Origin: Verrucomicrobiales bacterium
Lineage (GTDB): Bacteria > Verrucomicrobiota > Verrucomicrobiia > Verrucomicrobiales > SLCJ01
Length of the DNA stretch: 5,224 nt
Direction of reading: 5' to 3'
Assembly (NCBI GenBank): GCA_007125835.1
Contig: SLCJ01000200.1
Location: 1 to 5,224, forward strand
How positions within the stretch are numbered: position 1 is the stretch's first letter; each line of letters opens with the position of its first letter. The notes under the pieces were generated by a model. That model made no database searches, was not told where the DNA came from, and saw only the letters and a program-made list of their open reading frames with translations. Position numbers and translations under genes: made by a program. Positions 4,363 to 5,224 of this stretch are shown piece by piece.

Positions 4363-5224
4363 ATGAACCGCCTCATTCCCCAACAAGCCACCCCCTCTTC
4401 TGATCACTTTTCCCCCAACAATCCCGCCACGGGACAAATCACCGGTAAAATGGGACGCCGCGCCCTGTTGCGTGGCGCGGCTGCCGCCGGTATAGCCGGC
4501 CTGGGCGGCGGTGCCGGCCTGACCCGGGCCGCAGCCGGCGAGTCGGCGAATGGCGAGGCCCATTCGTTGGTGCGCACACCGCCCGTATACATGGGGCCAC
4601 GACCCGATGGCTTTGATCTGGTATGGGGCGTCACACGCCACGCACGCGGCTGGGCGGAGCTACGCCCAGCCGGCGGCGGCGAGCCTGTCCGCTTCGATCA
4701 CGATGGCGACGGCTATGTGCCCCAGAGCCGCCGCTATCTTCACGTCCCCGTGCATGGCCTCCCCGCCCGCGCACGTGGCGAATTCCGGGTGATCACCGAG
4801 AGCATGGAAGGCGAATCCGAGCGCGTCGAGAGCGACTGGCGCCCGTTCCGCCTTCCCGATGCCAGCGCCACCTCGGCTCGATTCGCGGTGTGGAATGACA
4901 CCCACGAGCGAGACGCCACACTGGCCAGGCTGGATGAAATTACGCCGCGCGATATCGACGGTCTGATCTGGAATGGCGACATCACCAACGACTGGCACCA
5001 GGACGACTGGTTTGCCTCGATCCTGCTCAACCCGGGAAACACCGATTTCACCAACCAACGCCCGCTGTGCTTCATCCATGGCAACCACGATGTGCGCGGA
5101 AAATACGCATTCCTGCTCCCCCGCCACACGCCGATGCCCGGGGGGCGGACCTTCTTTGCCGCTCGCTTCGGACCGGTGGCCTGCCTGTTTCTGAATACGG
5201 GCGAGGACAAAGACGACGATCACC
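4363..5224 (+). CDS. Calcineurin-like metallophosphoesterase, Tat-exported, 3' end beyond window
   Basis: The frame runs open from the ATG at 4363 through the right edge (287 codons, no stop). Metallophosphoesterase motifs appear in order: NDTHE with D179 and H181, NGDITND with D206, and HGNHD with N241 and H242, the residues that bind the two-metal centre. The later GHxH histidines would lie outside the window. Residues about 67-166 look like a beta-rich, fibronectin-like domain before the catalytic domain, as in purple acid phosphatase relatives. A twin-arginine motif (GRRALLRG, 31-38) followed by an Ala/Gly-rich hydrophobic stretch indicates Tat export. From 4363 this leaves a 31-residue extension before the RR pair; an ATG at 4450 (M30) would put the signal right at the N-terminus, so the true start is unsettled. 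Neither start has a strong Shine-Dalgarno. It is divergent from kdgK; substrate is unknown, with phosphomonoesters or diesters possible. Confidence 0.85.
   Translation, partial: MNRLIPQQATPSSDHFSPNNPATGQITGKMGRRALLRGAAAAGIAGLGGGAGLTRAAAGESANGEAHSLVRTPPVYMGPRPDGFDLVWGVTRHARGWAELRPAGGGEPVRFDHDGDGYVPQSRRYLHVPVHGLPARARGEFRVITESMEGESERVESDWRPFRLPDASATSARFAVWNDTHERDATLARLDEITPRDIDGLIWNGDITNDWHQDDWFASILLNPGNTDFTNQRPLCFIHGNHDVRGKYAFLLPRHTPMPGGRTFFAARFGPVACLFLNTGEDKDDDH

Noticed and set aside
4660..5223. Long open frame on the minus strand
   Set aside because: It lies antisense to the metallophosphoesterase, whose metal-binding motifs prove the plus frame; the minus product has no recognisable domain.

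Overview
The window looks like a stretch of a GC-rich bacterial chromosome, most likely from the Verrucomicrobiota or a close relative. This is inferred from the style of the proteins: an RHS core ending of the type common in that phylum, two proteins with probable twin-arginine (Tat) signals, a TM0067-like KDG kinase, and starts with little or no Shine-Dalgarno signal. There is no rRNA or tRNA to anchor the taxonomy, so the assignment is tentative.

Layout from left to right. Positions 1-140 hold no gene I can support, only a short perfect palindrome. Positions 141-1701 (minus strand) carry an RHS-type polymorphic-toxin fragment, with a core motif, a proline-rich linker and a cysteine-rich tip. 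It is followed after 4 nt by a small exported or membrane-anchored protein with a CEHC motif. G+C falls from about 62% in the RHS core to about 50% in the tip and 40% in the small downstream gene, as expected for an exchanged toxin tip with its partner gene. Positions 1702-2217 are a repeat-rich non-coding stretch: several perfect hairpins, two of which share an identical apex on different stems, and ten uninterrupted copies of a 10-bp unit.

Positions 2218-4104 (minus strand) are a tight two-gene operon, a PfkB-family 2-keto-3-deoxygluconate kinase (kdgK) followed after 3 nt by a Tat-exported NAGPA/DUF2233 phosphodiester glycosidase. Positions 4105-4362 are a divergent intergenic region with a near-palindromic LacI-type operator candidate, a perfect intrinsic-terminator hairpin facing kdgK, and a longer inverted repeat just upstream of it. 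From 4363 to the right edge, on the plus strand, runs an unfinished calcineurin-like metallophosphoesterase with a probable Tat signal.

Functionally, kdgK points to uronate or pectin/alginate catabolism in the cytoplasm. The glycosidase and phosphoesterase are exported hydrolases probably acting on phosphorylated or phosphodiester-linked glycans. The RHS locus is a separate accessory module for competition. No complete new defence system is visible; the most unusual parts are the RHS tip with its small partner, the hairpin and decamer region, and the possible attenuator ahead of kdgK.
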